Source of the DNA: Candidatus Latescibacterota bacterium
Lineage (GTDB): Bacteria; JAAXHH01
Direction: 5' to 3'
Length of the DNA stretch: 64,000 nt
Assembly (NCBI GenBank): GCA_022822725.1
Contig: JAJEAN010000002.1
Location: forward strand, 212,127-276,126
Position numbers and translations under genes: made by a program. Of the stretch, positions 35,993-46,891 are shown in pieces. The stretch's first letter is position 1, and every line of letters starts with the position of its first letter. The notes beneath the pieces are model-generated. The model worked only from the letters and a program-made list of their open reading frames with translations, was not told the origin of the DNA and did not search any database.

Positions 35993-36865
35993 ATGTTCTT
36001 GATTCCCGAAGACAGCGGGCTTTACCGGACCCTTCAGCACCTGGCGGACACCCGGAAGATGGTGTTCCTCGCCGGACTGCCGGGCACCGGGAAGAGCCTC
36101 CTGTTGCAACAGTTGGCCATCATAGCCCACGGCCACGGGCGCACACCCCACCTGCTCCAGTGGGACGTCTGCCGGCTGCCGTTCTTGACAAACGACCGCG
36201 TGAAGGAACATTATCACGAGAAGGACGGGATCACCCACGCCGGCGTACGCAAGGCGGTGGGCTTATGGGCCAGGCGCGCCGTCGGACACTGGGCCCATAT
36301 GCACCGGGCCGACCGGGATATCCTCATCGGCGAGGTCCCGGTCATCGGCAACCGGCTGGTCGAACTCGTCCGCAGGGAACAGGACCCCGTCGAATCCCTG
36401 CTCTCGGACGGGGCATCCGCCTACTTCGCCATACCGACGCCCTCCCGGCAGGTCAGGCGGGTCATCGAGGCACAGCGCAAGGAACGGAGCGTCAGCCCGC
36501 TGCACGAGCGGGAGAAGGGGGACGCGCAGCCCGACATCATGTACGCGCTGTGGGAAGACCTGCGCGCGGTGGCGTTGCGATTGGGCCTGCTCGATGAAAA
36601 GGAGGAGGCATGCGGGACGGGCGCGTACGACCCGGACCTGTATTGCGACACCTACTCCGCCCTGCTCAAGCGCCGGCCCTCGGGACGGATCGACCTGGAC
36701 ATGCTCCTGTCCACGGAAGGCCGGTCGGTCTACGACCTGTCCGCCGGACAGCGGGACCTCGTCCCGTCGGCGCGTGAAGTCGAAGCCGCCGTCCGGGAGA
36801 TGGAAAACCGGTATCCCGGTCCCGAAGCACTGGAGCAAGCCGTGGAACAGTGGTACGAGGTGTAA
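35993..36865 (+). CDS. P-loop ATPase/kinase of unknown family
   Basis: 290 residues from ATG 35993 (the frame is open from 35888 but that part is repeat DNA). Near the N-terminus is an intact Walker A (VFLAGLPGTGKSLLLQQL). A later acidic strand (DILIGEVPVIGNRLVELV) could be Walker B. The rest shows basic helices (RQVRRVIEAQRKERSVSPLH) and an Asp/Glu-rich C-terminal half ending ALEQAVEQWYEV. It resembles small-molecule kinases more than an AAA+ protein, with no recognisable sensor or Arg finger. No clear ribosome site is seen. It stands between the TPP enzyme and hpaG, all on the plus strand. Confidence 0.7.
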   Translation: MFLIPEDSGLYRTLQHLADTRKMVFLAGLPGTGKSLLLQQLAIIAHGHGRTPHLLQWDVCRLPFLTNDRVKEHYHEKDGITHAGVRKAVGLWARRAVGHWAHMHRADRDILIGEVPVIGNRLVELVRREQDPVESLLSDGASAYFAIPTPSRQVRRVIEAQRKERSVSPLHEREKGDAQPDIMYALWEDLRAVALRLGLLDEKEEACGTGAYDPDLYCDTYSALLKRRPSGRIDLDMLLSTEGRSVYDLSAGQRDLVPSAREVEAAVREMENRYPGPEALEQAVEQWYEV

Positions 36866-36887
36866 TCGTGTATAACGGAGATCAAGT

Positions 36888-37639
36888 ATGAAAACAGCGC
36901 GCTTCGCCTGCAACGGCCAGGTCCTCGAGGCCGTCTTCGAGAACGGACAACTCATGGTGGGCACGGTCGCCTACGATCCGGAGGACGTCATGTTCCTGCC
37001 GCCGGTGGACCATACGAGCAAGGCCATCGGCGTCGCGCTGGGGTACACCGAGCACGCGAAGGAGCTGAACCTGGACCTGCCCGAGGAACCCATCCTTTTC
37101 AACAAGATGCCCCAGACCTTCATCGGCCACCGGGCGAAGATCGTGGTTCCCCCGGAATTCGACTACCTGCACTACGAATGCGAACTCGTCGCCGTGATCG
37201 GCCGACCGGCCCGGAAGGTGAAGGCCGATCGCGCCCTGGACTACGTGGGGGGCTATACCATCGGCAACGACCTGACGATCCGGGATTTCGTGAGCAATTA
37301 CTTCAGGCCGCCGATCAAGGCCAAGGGTTTCGACACCTTCGGCCCGCTCGGTCCCTTCCTCACCACCGCGGACGAAATAGATCCCGCCGACGTGCGCCTG
37401 CGCACCTACGTCAACGGGGAACTCCGCCAGGAAGGCTGGACCGGCGACCTGCGCCACGGCGTCTGCGAACTCATCGAGTACATCACCGCCTACATGACCC
37501 TGAACCCCGGGGACATGATATGGACGGGCACGCCGGAAGGCATATCCCACATCCATGCGGGCGACAGTCTCCGGCTGGAAGTGGACGGACTGGGCGCCCT
37601 GGAAAACGACGTGGTGGCCAGTCTCAAGGAGGGCGGATC

Positions 37640-37643
<4 letters not shown>
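36888..37643 (+). CDS. hpaG: fumarylacetoacetate-hydrolase-fold isomerase/decarboxylase (HpaG-like)
   Basis: 251 residues, GGAG 8 nt before the ATG. A single FAH domain: YHYECELVAVIGRPARKV (metal-binding Glu residues), VGGYTIGNDLTIRD, FGPLGPFL, and DMIWTGTPEG. In the homoprotocatechuate pathway HpaG decarboxylates and isomerises the 5-carboxymethyl-2-oxohexenedioate product; classical HpaG has two such domains, this has one. The next genes, hpaE and hpaD, support the assignment. Its stop overlaps the hpaE start region. Confidence 0.82.
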
Positions 37644-39199
<1,556 letters not shown>

Positions 39200-39206
39200 A
39201 CCCGTT

Positions 39207-39248
39207 CGCCTGCCGCCGCCCGCCTGCCGCCGACCGCCTGCCGCCGAC
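39207..39248. repeat. 14-bp tandem array after hpaE, 3 copies
   Basis: Units at 39207, 39221 and 39235 (cgcctgccgccgac). The array begins 7 nt after the hpaE stop. Confidence 0.88.
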
Positions 39249-39303
39249 CGCCGGTGATGGGCGGTCTTTAGATCCATCGGGATGTTACAACGGAGGACGC
39301 ATC

Positions 39304-40299
39304 GTGGCCATTCCCGCAGCGAATCCCTCTCCGCCCTTCAACATCGTCCGTGCCAGCCACGCAGAGTGGGGGGTGACGGACATGGACTACGCCCGCGACT
39401 TCTATATCGACCTGCTGGGGTACGTCTGCGAGGACGACGCGGGGGACACGCTCTACCTGCGCGGCATGGAGGAGCGCAATCACCATTCGCTGATCCTGAC
39501 GAAGGCGGACACCCCGGTCGTGCACCGCATCGCCTTCAAGGTCGCCAGCGATGCCGACCTGGACCGGGCCGAAGCCTTCTATGACGGCGCCGGCTGCCGG
39601 ACGGCTTTCGTCGGCCGGCACGCCCAGGGCCGAACGCTGCACGTGGACGATCCCTTCGGCATCCCCCTTGAGTTCTACCACGAGATGGAGCGCCGGGACC
39701 TGCTGCTGCAGGAGTACCACCGTTACCGCGGCGCCCATATCCAGCGCATCGACCATTTCAACCTGTTCTCCCATGACGTGAACGGGATGACGGCCTTCTA
39801 TGCCGAGTCGCTCGGATTCCGGCCGACGGAGGTGACCGTGGCCGACATCGCGGACGAGGACTCGGACCTCTGGGCCACCTGGCTGCACCGCCGGGGCGGC
39901 GTCCACGACATCGCCTTCACCAACGGGCTGGGGCCGCGCCTGCATCACATCGGCGTCTACGTGCCCACGGCCATGGACATCATCCACTTCTGCGACCGCC
40001 TGGCCAGCTCGCAGCACCGCGACGCCTTCGAGCGGGGACCGGGGCGCCACGGCATCTCGAACGCCTTCTTCCTGTACCTGTTCGACCGGGACGGCCACCG
40101 GATCGAACTGTTCACGGGAGATTACGTCACCGTCGACCCCGACCATCCCGCGCGCGTCTGGGACCTGAAGGATACCCGGCGGCAGACCCTGTGGGGACAG
40201 GCCGCCCCGCGGTCCTGGTTCGAGCACGGCACCCGTTTTGACGGGGTCGAACCGGTTCCTTCGCAACTGGATGCCGCGCCGGTGGTCGCACCGGAATAG
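39304..40299 (+). CDS. hpaD: 3,4-dihydroxyphenylacetate 2,3-dioxygenase (extradiol)
   Basis: 331 residues from GTG 39304 (GGAGG 7 nt upstream). Two vicinal-oxygen-chelate modules are visible. The metal ligands expected for the family appear in order: His in IQRIDHFNLFSHDV, His in RLHHIGVYVP and Glu in HRIELFTGDY. The ending (DPDHPARVWDLKDTRRQTLWGQAAPRSWF) is characteristic of homoprotocatechuate dioxygenases. It opens the ring of homoprotocatechuate (from tyrosine or 4-hydroxyphenylacetate). hpaF, hpaH and hpaI are not in the window. Confidence 0.92.
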   Translation: MAIPAANPSPPFNIVRASHAEWGVTDMDYARDFYIDLLGYVCEDDAGDTLYLRGMEERNHHSLILTKADTPVVHRIAFKVASDADLDRAEAFYDGAGCRTAFVGRHAQGRTLHVDDPFGIPLEFYHEMERRDLLLQEYHRYRGAHIQRIDHFNLFSHDVNGMTAFYAESLGFRPTEVTVADIADEDSDLWATWLHRRGGVHDIAFTNGLGPRLHHIGVYVPTAMDIIHFCDRLASSQHRDAFERGPGRHGISNAFFLYLFDRDGHRIELFTGDYVTVDPDHPARVWDLKDTRRQTLWGQAAPRSWFEHGTRFDGVEPVPSQLDAAPVVAPE

Positions 40300-40323
40300 G
40301 ACCCGTGCCGAAAAGGAGCAATC

Positions 40324-41712
40324 ATGTCGATTTCCAAGGAAACCGGATTAGCCGAGGACTCCATACCTCCGGGGCAGCCCCGGTTGCTGCGGGCCCTGAG
40401 TGCAAGGACCGGTACCGCCCTCATCATCGGGGCGATCATCGGCTCGGGAATCTTCATGGTCCCGAGTTCGGTGGCGTCCCAGGTCGGATCGCCCTCGCTC
40501 AGCCTCCTGGTCTGGATCATGGGCGGGGTACTCTCCCTGGCCGGCGCACTGTGCTACGCCGAACTCGGCGCGGCCATACCCCGGAGCGGGGGGACCTACG
40601 CCTTTTTGAAGCGCGCCTATAATACGGACCTGGTCTCCTTTCTCTTCGGCTGGGCCTTCCTCTTCATCATCATCACCGGCGCCATGGGCGCGGTGGCTTC
40701 CGTATTCGCACGGTACGCCAGCGGGCTTTTCGGGATCGAGGACCCGTGGACCGAACGCTGGATGGCCGTGGGATGCATCCTCTTTCTCACCGTGATGAAC
40801 AGCCTGGGGATCAAAGTCGGCGGCATGCTGCAGAACATATTCGCCTTCATCAAGGTCGGCGCCGTCCTCGCCGTCATCCTGCTCGGGTTCTTCCTCGCAT
40901 CGGGATCGGGGGTGGCCTGGACGCCGCTGGTCCAGGAACAGACCGGCACCTCCCTCCTCGGAGGTCTCAGCCTGGCCATGCTCGGTGTGCTGTTCGCCTA
41001 CAACGGGTGGTTTTTCGTCACCTTCGTCGCGTCCGAAGTCAAAGACCCGCAGCGGGCCATTCCACGGGCCATATTCGTCGGTCTCGCCATCGTGGCCACG
41101 GTCTACATCCTGGCCAACGTCGTGTATCTTTCGGTCCTGTCCTTTGAAGACCTGCAGACCTCGCGCCGGGTGGCCGCCGACACCCTGCAGATCCTGGTCG
41201 GTCCTTCCGGCGCGATGCTCATCTCGGCGGCCATCATGTTGACTTCCTTCGGCACGGTCAACGCCCAGCTCATGGTGGCCCCCCGGGTCTACCACGCCAT
41301 GGCCAACCACAGCATCTTCTTCAAGGCCTGCCAGTACGTGCATCCCCGGTTCCGCACCCCGGTCGTCTCCATCGTGCTGCAGGGGGTATGGGCGTCGGTC
41401 TTCGCACTGACCGGCACCTTCGTCCAGATCATCGGTTTCGCCATATTCTTCAACTACGTGTTTCTCAGCCTCGCGGTGATTGGCCTGATCATCCTCCGAT
41501 TCAAGGAACCCGGAATGCACCGGCCTTACCGCGTATGGGGCTATCCGGTCACGCCAATCCTTTTCCTGATGATCTCACTGGGCGTCCTGGTCAACGCGTT
41601 CATAACCGATTACACGAGACCGCTGCTCGGACTCGTAATCCTGGCCATCGGCCTGCCCTTCTACTTCTACTGGAAAAAGCGCCAGGCGGACGGCGCGACG
41701 GTCATGGAGTAA
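40324..41712 (+). CDS. APC-family amino-acid permease
   Basis: 462 residues, AAGGAG 5 nt before the ATG. Twelve hydrophobic segments. N-terminal family motif GTALIIGAIIGSGIFMVPSSVA and the ELGAAIPRSGGTYAFLKRAY stretch after helix 2 match the L-type/APC subfamily. It lies between hpaD and the sulfatase gene; uptake of an aromatic amino acid would fit the tyrosine/tryptophan catabolic genes around it (inference). Confidence 0.93.
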   Translation: MSISKETGLAEDSIPPGQPRLLRALSARTGTALIIGAIIGSGIFMVPSSVASQVGSPSLSLLVWIMGGVLSLAGALCYAELGAAIPRSGGTYAFLKRAYNTDLVSFLFGWAFLFIIITGAMGAVASVFARYASGLFGIEDPWTERWMAVGCILFLTVMNSLGIKVGGMLQNIFAFIKVGAVLAVILLGFFLASGSGVAWTPLVQEQTGTSLLGGLSLAMLGVLFAYNGWFFVTFVASEVKDPQRAIPRAIFVGLAIVATVYILANVVYLSVLSFEDLQTSRRVAADTLQILVGPSGAMLISAAIMLTSFGTVNAQLMVAPRVYHAMANHSIFFKACQYVHPRFRTPVVSIVLQGVWASVFALTGTFVQIIGFAIFFNYVFLSLAVIGLIILRFKEPGMHRPYRVWGYPVTPILFLMISLGVLVNAFITDYTRPLLGLVILAIGLPFYFYWKKRQADGATVME

Positions 41713-41721
41713 ACCCGGCAC

Positions 41722-43140
41722 ATGCCCCGACCGCACGTCATCTACATCCTGTCCGACGAGCACGCCGGCCAGGCCATGGGCCACGCGGGGGATCCCAACC
41801 TGCGGACCCCCAACATGGACCGCATGGCCGCGGAGGGCGTGAGTTTCACGCGCGCCCGGGCCAACTGTCCCGTGTGCACGCCTTCGCGGGGCACCATATT
41901 CTCGGGCCGCCACGCCCACGCCGGACCGGTGCAGGGGTTTCACGACGTGTACAAGCCGGCGGCGCCGAGCACGGCTACGCTGCTTCGCGAAGCCGGCTAC
42001 CATACCGCCTACTTCGGCAAGTGGCACTGCGGGACGGTCCGCGACCAGATCCCGCCCGACGTGCGGCGCGACCCGGAATACTACGAACTGGAATCGGCGC
42101 CGCGCACGCCGGAGTTCCACCGGGGCGGTTTCCAGGACTGGTACGGATTCGAGATGAACAACGCGCCGTTCAAGGGATTCTACTACCGCAACGGCGACGT
42201 CAATCCCACGCGCATGACGGGCTACCAGACCGACACGTTGACCGACATGGCCATCGCGTACCTGCAGGACTACGACGGGGACCGGCCGCTCTTTCTCGTC
42301 CTCAGCGTGGAGCCGCCCCACTGGCCCCTCGAAGCGCCGGATGCCTGCATGCGCTTCGATCCCGCGTCCCTGAAGACCCGCCCGAATTTCGGCGGCCGGG
42401 CCGACCTGAGCGATCTGAGGGAACGATTGGCCGCATACTACGCCATGATCGAAAACCTGGACGGGAACATCGGCCGCCTGCTCGACGCGGTGGAAGGCAT
42501 GGACGGTTTCAGAGGCAACACGGTAACCACATACTTCTCGGATCATGGCGACTTCATGGGAAGCCACGGCCAGATGGAGGACAAGGGGCATCCCCACGAG
42601 GAGTCCGTGCGGGTGCCCGTGGTCTTCCACGCCCCGGGAATCCTGAAACCCCAGGGCGCGCGGGAAGACCTGTTCAGCCTGGTGGACATGGCGCCCACGA
42701 CCCTGGGTCTGGCCGGGGTGCCCGTGCCGGGCCACATGCAGGGCGCCGACTTCTCTGCCGCCTGCAGGGGCGGGGACTTCGACGGACCCGGGGAAGTCCT
42801 GCTCGAAATGGTGGGCGCGCCGCGCGTGCACTTCGACTACGCGGACTGGCGGGGACTGGCCACGGACCGGTGGAAGTACGCCTTCTACGAGACCGGCCAC
42901 GAAGTGCTCTTCGACCTGTGGGAAGACCCGTATGAATCGCGTAACCTGGCGGACGCGGATCCAGTCGTGCTGGCGGAGATGCGAACGCGCCTGCTGGCAC
43001 TGCTGGAAGCCACGCGTGAGCCCTATTTCGACGTCATCGTGCAGCACGGCGTCCGTCCTGACGGTCCGGCCCTTAACATATCCCGGCGGCGGCGGGACGG
43101 CATCGCGCCGTCGTGGAACGACCTGATACGCAATGCCTGA
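41722..43140 (+). CDS. type I sulfatase (formylglycine-dependent)
   Basis: 472 residues, 10 nt after the permease stop. The sulfatase signature CPVCTPSRGTIFSG carries the Cys that is converted to formylglycine in C-x-P-S-R; other active-site motifs are ILSDEHAGQ, GKWHCG, and YFSDHGDFMGSHG. No signal peptide is visible, which suggests a cytoplasmic enzyme, unusual but not unknown. Choline-sulfatase-like enzymes have this size. Neighbours do not reveal the ester it cleaves. Confidence 0.92.
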   Translation: MPRPHVIYILSDEHAGQAMGHAGDPNLRTPNMDRMAAEGVSFTRARANCPVCTPSRGTIFSGRHAHAGPVQGFHDVYKPAAPSTATLLREAGYHTAYFGKWHCGTVRDQIPPDVRRDPEYYELESAPRTPEFHRGGFQDWYGFEMNNAPFKGFYYRNGDVNPTRMTGYQTDTLTDMAIAYLQDYDGDRPLFLVLSVEPPHWPLEAPDACMRFDPASLKTRPNFGGRADLSDLRERLAAYYAMIENLDGNIGRLLDAVEGMDGFRGNTVTTYFSDHGDFMGSHGQMEDKGHPHEESVRVPVVFHAPGILKPQGAREDLFSLVDMAPTTLGLAGVPVPGHMQGADFSAACRGGDFDGPGEVLLEMVGAPRVHFDYADWRGLATDRWKYAFYETGHEVLFDLWEDPYESRNLADADPVVLAEMRTRLLALLEATREPYFDVIVQHGVRPDGPALNISRRRRDGIAPSWNDLIRNA

Positions 43141-43160
43141 ATCCCACGCAATGCGCGTCA

Positions 43161-43239
43161 CACACGCCAGAACACCGAACGCGGGAGATGCCAGAACTCC
43201 GAACGCGTCTCGCACGCCAGACACCGAACGCGGGAGATG
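43161..43239. repeat. 29-30-bp direct repeat carrying the PhyH ribosome site
   Basis: Copies at 43161-43190 and 43211-43239 end in accgaacgcgggagatg; a shorter relative lies between them. Both copies contain the GGGAG that serves as the ribosome site of the gene at 43242. Confidence 0.85.
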
Positions 43240-43241
43240 TC

Positions 43242-44192
43242 ATGCTGGAACAGTTTAGGCGCGACGGCTACATCCTGGTGCCCGGCGTCTTCGGCGCAGA
43301 GGAAATGGACGCCGCGCTGGAGGCCATGGAACGGAACTTCTATGGCAAACCCTACGCTTCCTGGCTGGAGGACTTCGCACGCGGCGAACAGGGCTCCGTG
43401 GGCGACGGGTTCACCACGAAGCAGGACGAATTGGTGGGACGGTCCCAGTTTCCCGTCGGCGATCCGGCCCTCGACCGGCTCATCGAGAACGACCGTTATC
43501 TCGATCTCTTCGAGCTGTTCCTGGGTGACCGGGCCAGTTACTGCAACGCCCACCTGTTCATGCGCACCGGACCGGTGGACGAGCGGTATCCCGACGAATC
43601 CTGGAGCGGATACCACGTCGACCACAACACGAACTGCGTCCTCCCCCCGTCCATGGACGCCGCGCGTTTCTCCTACATCAACTCCGGCGTGTATCTCCAT
43701 GACGTCGAAGACGACGGGGCGCCCATGCTGCTCGTACCCGGTTCGCACACGCGGGCGGCCGAGGTTTTTGCCAGGGGATGGGAAACGGGCAACATGGCCA
43801 GTGCCAGTCACGTCCGCGACATCCGCAAGGCCGGCCTGCAGGATCCGGTGCCCGCCGTAGGTCCGCGGGGAAGCGCGCTCTTTTATTCCTCCTACCTTCT
43901 TCATTCCGCGCAGCCCTTCGAGAACCGGAAGAAACAGCGGGCGTTCTGGTCGCTGTCCATGTGCCGCCGCGACACCGACCGGTGGACCCGTTTCTCGAAT
44001 CCTTTCATATACGGCGAGCGGGAATACATGATTCCCTTCATAACCGGTACGACTCCGCGCGTCCGGTCGCTGTTCGGCTGGCCCGAACCCGGCCATTCCT
44101 ACTACACGGAACGGACCGTCGGCCTCCTCGCGCGGGCCTTCCCGGGTATTGACCTGGACGCTTACCGCCAGGCTTTGTACCGAGCATCATGA
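43242..44192 (+). CDS. phytanoyl-CoA dioxygenase (PhyH) family protein
   Basis: 316 residues from ATG 43242 (GGGAG 6 nt upstream). Fe ligands: GYHVDHNTNC (His, Asp) and SYLLHSAQPF (distal His). The N-terminus LEQFRRDGYILVPGVFGAEEMD is typical. It is the third PhyH protein in 17 kb, and the three are clearly different from each other. It precedes the kynurenine cluster but a promoter candidate separates them. Confidence 0.87.
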   Translation: MLEQFRRDGYILVPGVFGAEEMDAALEAMERNFYGKPYASWLEDFARGEQGSVGDGFTTKQDELVGRSQFPVGDPALDRLIENDRYLDLFELFLGDRASYCNAHLFMRTGPVDERYPDESWSGYHVDHNTNCVLPPSMDAARFSYINSGVYLHDVEDDGAPMLLVPGSHTRAAEVFARGWETGNMASASHVRDIRKAGLQDPVPAVGPRGSALFYSSYLLHSAQPFENRKKQRAFWSLSMCRRDTDRWTRFSNPFIYGEREYMIPFITGTTPRVRSLFGWPEPGHSYYTERTVGLLARAFPGIDLDAYRQALYRAS

Positions 44193-44194
44193 CC

Positions 44195-44224
44195 TTGACA
44201 ATAGCGCGGTTTTCCCGTTATTCT
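44195..44224 (+). promoter_or_regulatory. candidate promoter of the kynurenine cluster
   Basis: TTGACA at 44195-44200, an 18-bp spacer and TATTCT at 44219-44224, about 109 bp before the ACMSD start. Confidence 0.5.
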
Positions 44225-44332
44225 GATCCTGCATAGTCCTTCCCATTCGGACCGCGGGACACGTCCGCGGTAGAACGCTTTGGCAAGGTGGTCCGGAGTT
44301 CCCGGCGCCACCCCAGAACCTCTTCCGGAACC

Positions 44333-45385
44333 ATGTGCAACTACACCGGCCCTTACCCCATACCGAAGATCGACATCCATACCCATATCCTGCCCGAAAA
44401 CTGGCCCGACCTGCATAAGCGGTACGGTTACGGCGGATTCGTGGAACTGGACCATTACCGGCCGGGATGCGCGCGCATGATGATCGACGGCAAGCAGTTC
44501 CGCGAGATCCAGGCCAACTCGTGGGACCCGCCGACGCGGATCGGGGAGTGCGACGCCGCCGGTGTACGCGTCCAGGTCCTTTCCACCGTACCGGTGATGT
44601 TCAGCTACTGGGCTCAGCCGGCGGACGCGCTGGACCTGTCCCGCATCCTCAACGACCATATCGCCGGGGTGACGGCCGCCTGGCCCCGGCGGTTCATCGG
44701 CGTGGGCACGGTGCCGATGCAGGCGCCGGAACTGGCCATCCGTGAAATGGAACGGTGCGTCCGGGAACTGGGGATGGCCGGCATCCAGATCGGGACCCAC
44801 ATCAACGGAGACAACCTGAGCGAACCCCACCTGTTCCCGGTGTTCGAAGCGGCGGAGGAACTGGGCGCGGCGGTGTTCATCCATCCCTGGGACATCATGG
44901 GACAGGAGTCCATGGAGAAGTACTGGCTGCCCTGGCTGGTGGGCATGCCGGCCGAGACCTCCCGGGCGATCTGTTCCATGATCTTCGGCGGCGTGTTCGA
45001 GCGCCTTCCGAAGCTGCGCGTGGCCTTTGCCCACGGCGGGGGATCCTTTCCCGCGACCATCGGACGAATCGACAATGGGTTCAAAACACGACCCGACCTG
45101 TGTGCGATGGACAACGACGTGCTCCCCAGCGAGTACCTGGGCAGATTCTACCTTGATTCCATTGTCCACGACAGCCGATTCCTGGACTACCTGATCGACC
45201 TCATCGGCCCGGACCATATCGCCCTGGGGTCCGATTATCCCTTCCCCCTTGGTGAAGCGGTTCCCGGCAGTATGATCGAGTCAATGAGCCACCTGGACGA
45301 CGACGTCAAGTCCAGGCTGCTGTACCGCTCCGCCCTCGACTGGCTCAATTTGGATGCGGACCGGTTTTTCGGTGGGGACGATTAG
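44333..45385 (+). CDS. 2-amino-3-carboxymuconate-6-semialdehyde decarboxylase (ACMSD)
   Basis: 350 residues from ATG 44333. Amidohydrolase-fold decarboxylase: metal-binding IDIHTHILP (HxH), [10 protein letters not shown] (His), [11 protein letters not shown] (His) and [10 protein letters not shown] (Asp). The segment [19 protein letters not shown] and the Trp-Asp near the start match bacterial ACMSD. It decarboxylates the ring-cleavage product of 3-hydroxyanthranilate, sending it toward 2-aminomuconate and away from quinolinate/NAD. It is the first gene of ACMSD-kynU-kmo; 3 nt separate it from kynU. Confidence 0.93.
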   Translation: MCNYTGPYPIPKIDIHTHILPENWPDLHKRYGYGGFVELDHYRPGCARMMIDGKQFREIQANSWDPPTRIGECDAAGVRVQVLSTVPVMFSYWAQPADALDLSRILNDHIAGVTAAWPRRFIGVGTVPMQAPELAIREMERCVRELGMAGIQIGTHINGDNLSEPHLFPVFEAAEELGAAVFIHPWDIMGQESMEKYWLPWLVGMPAETSRAICSMIFGGVFERLPKLRVAFAHGGGSFPATIGRIDNGFKTRPDLCAMDNDVLPSEYLGRFYLDSIVHDSRFLDYLIDLIGPDHIALGSDYPFPLGEAVPGSMIESMSHLDDDVKSRLLYRSALDWLNLDADRFFGGDD

Positions 45386-45388
45386 TCC

Positions 45389-45544
45389 ATGGACACGCGA
45401 CCCGACCAGCGATTGGACGCCGGCGAGATGCACACGCGACCCGACCAGCGATTGGACGCCGGCGAGATGCACACGCGACCTGATCAGCGAATGGGCGCCG
45501 GCGAGATGCACACGCGACCCGACCAGCGATTGGACGCCGGCGAG
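45389..45544. repeat. 39-bp tandem repeat at the kynU start, 4 copies
   Basis: Units at 45389, 45428, 45467 and 45506, nearly identical (atgcacacgcgacccgacca...), each with its own in-frame ATG preceded by ggcgag. Confidence 0.95.
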
Positions 45545-46783
45545 ATGGATGCCGGGGACGGGCTTTCGGCTTTCCGGTCGCGGTTTCACTTCCCGAAAGC
45601 CGGAAACGGGGCGGAGGCGGTCTACCTGGTGGGCCATTCGCTCGGACTCCAGCCCATCGCCGCAAGGGGCTACGTGGAACGGGAACTCGACGACTGGCGC
45701 AGGCTGGGGGTCGAGGGCCACTTCGGGGGGGACAACCCCTGGATGCCTTACCACGAAGCGCTGGCGGACCCGCTGGCCAGGCTTGCCGGCGCCCTGCCCG
45801 GCGAAGTCGTCGCCATGAACACCCTCACGGTGAATCTCCACCTGATGATGGTCTCCTTCTATCGGCCGACCCCGGTGAGATACCGCATCCTGGTCGAAGG
45901 CGCCGCCTTCCCCTCCGACCAGTACGCCGTCGCCTCGCAGGCCGCATGGCATGGATACGATCCTGACGAAAGCGTGATAGAACTGCGTCCACGGGAGGGT
46001 GAAGAGACTATCCGTACCGAGGATGTCGAGGATCTGCTCGAACGGGAGGGCGAGACCATCGCCCTGGTCTTCCTGGGTGGGGTGAACTACCTGACCGGCC
46101 AGGCTTTCGACATGGAACGGATCACGGCGGCAGGCCATCGACAGGGCTGCGTCGTGGGGTTCGACCTCGCCCATGCCATGGGAAACGTGGTGCTTCGGAT
46201 GCACGACTGGGACGTGGACTTCGCCGTCTGGTGTTCCTACAAGTATCTGAATGGTGGACCCGGCTGCGTTGGCGGGTGCTTCGTCCACGAACGGCACGGC
46301 CGGAGAAACGACCTGCCACGGTTTGCCGGATGGTGGGGACACGACAAGTCCACCCGGTTCCGGATGCCTTCGGATTTCGAGGCGATCCCGGGCGCGGAAG
46401 GCTGGCAGCTGAGTAATCCGCCCATTCTCCCGCTGGCAGCTCTTCGTGCCTCGCTGGAACTCTTCGACGAGGCGGGCATGGACCGCCTGCGTGCGAAAAG
46501 CAAAAGGCTGACCGGGTACCTGGAACACCTGCTCCGGACCCGCTTCCCGGATGAACTTTCCATCACTTCGCCGGCGGACCCGGAACAGCGCGGGTGCCAG
46601 CTTTCGCTCAGGACGGGACCGGAAGGACGACGCGTGCACAGGTACCTGTCGGAGCACGGTATCTGGTGCGACTGGCGGGAGCCCGACGTGATCCGCGTCG
46701 CCCCCGTGCCGTTGTACAACCGTTTCGCGGACGTCCGCCGTTTCGTGGAGGTCATGGCGGAGGGAATGGAGCGTGCCGGATGA
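45389..46783 (+). CDS. kynU: kynureninase with repeated N-terminus
   Basis: 464 residues. PLP-dependent: the PLP Lys is in WCSYKYLNGGPG and the cofactor Asp in GFDLAHAMGN. It cleaves (3-hydroxy)kynurenine to (3-hydroxy)anthranilate and alanine. The first 52 residues are four copies of a 13-residue unit (MHTRPDQRLDAGE), each starting with Met, before the conserved FRSRFHFPK; normal kynureninases lack this. The true start may be any of ATG 45389, 45428, 45467, 45506 or 45545, so the annotated length is an upper bound. The end overlaps one copy of a 30-bp duplication. Confidence 0.92.
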   Translation: MDTRPDQRLDAGEMHTRPDQRLDAGEMHTRPDQRMGAGEMHTRPDQRLDAGEMDAGDGLSAFRSRFHFPKAGNGAEAVYLVGHSLGLQPIAARGYVERELDDWRRLGVEGHFGGDNPWMPYHEALADPLARLAGALPGEVVAMNTLTVNLHLMMVSFYRPTPVRYRILVEGAAFPSDQYAVASQAAWHGYDPDESVIELRPREGEETIRTEDVEDLLEREGETIALVFLGGVNYLTGQAFDMERITAAGHRQGCVVGFDLAHAMGNVVLRMHDWDVDFAVWCSYKYLNGGPGCVGGCFVHERHGRRNDLPRFAGWWGHDKSTRFRMPSDFEAIPGAEGWQLSNPPILPLAALRASLELFDEAGMDRLRAKSKRLTGYLEHLLRTRFPDELSITSPADPEQRGCQLSLRTGPEGRRVHRYLSEHGIWCDWREPDVIRVAPVPLYNRFADVRRFVEVMAEGMERAG

Positions 46784-46866
46784 TCCAGGTGAACCGGGTG
46801 ATCCGATCGGGTCAGCCGTGCCGGGTTAGTCGAGTCGAGCGTGCCGGATGATCCAGGTGAACCGGG
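46769..46866. repeat. 30-bp perfect direct repeat over the kynU stop and kmo leader
   Basis: Copies at 46769-46798 and 46837-46866 are identical (gagcgtgccggatgatccag start) and 68 bp apart. The left one holds the kynU stop. Confidence 0.93.
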
Positions 46867-46891
46867 CGAACCTGTTTACGTACCGGTCCGG

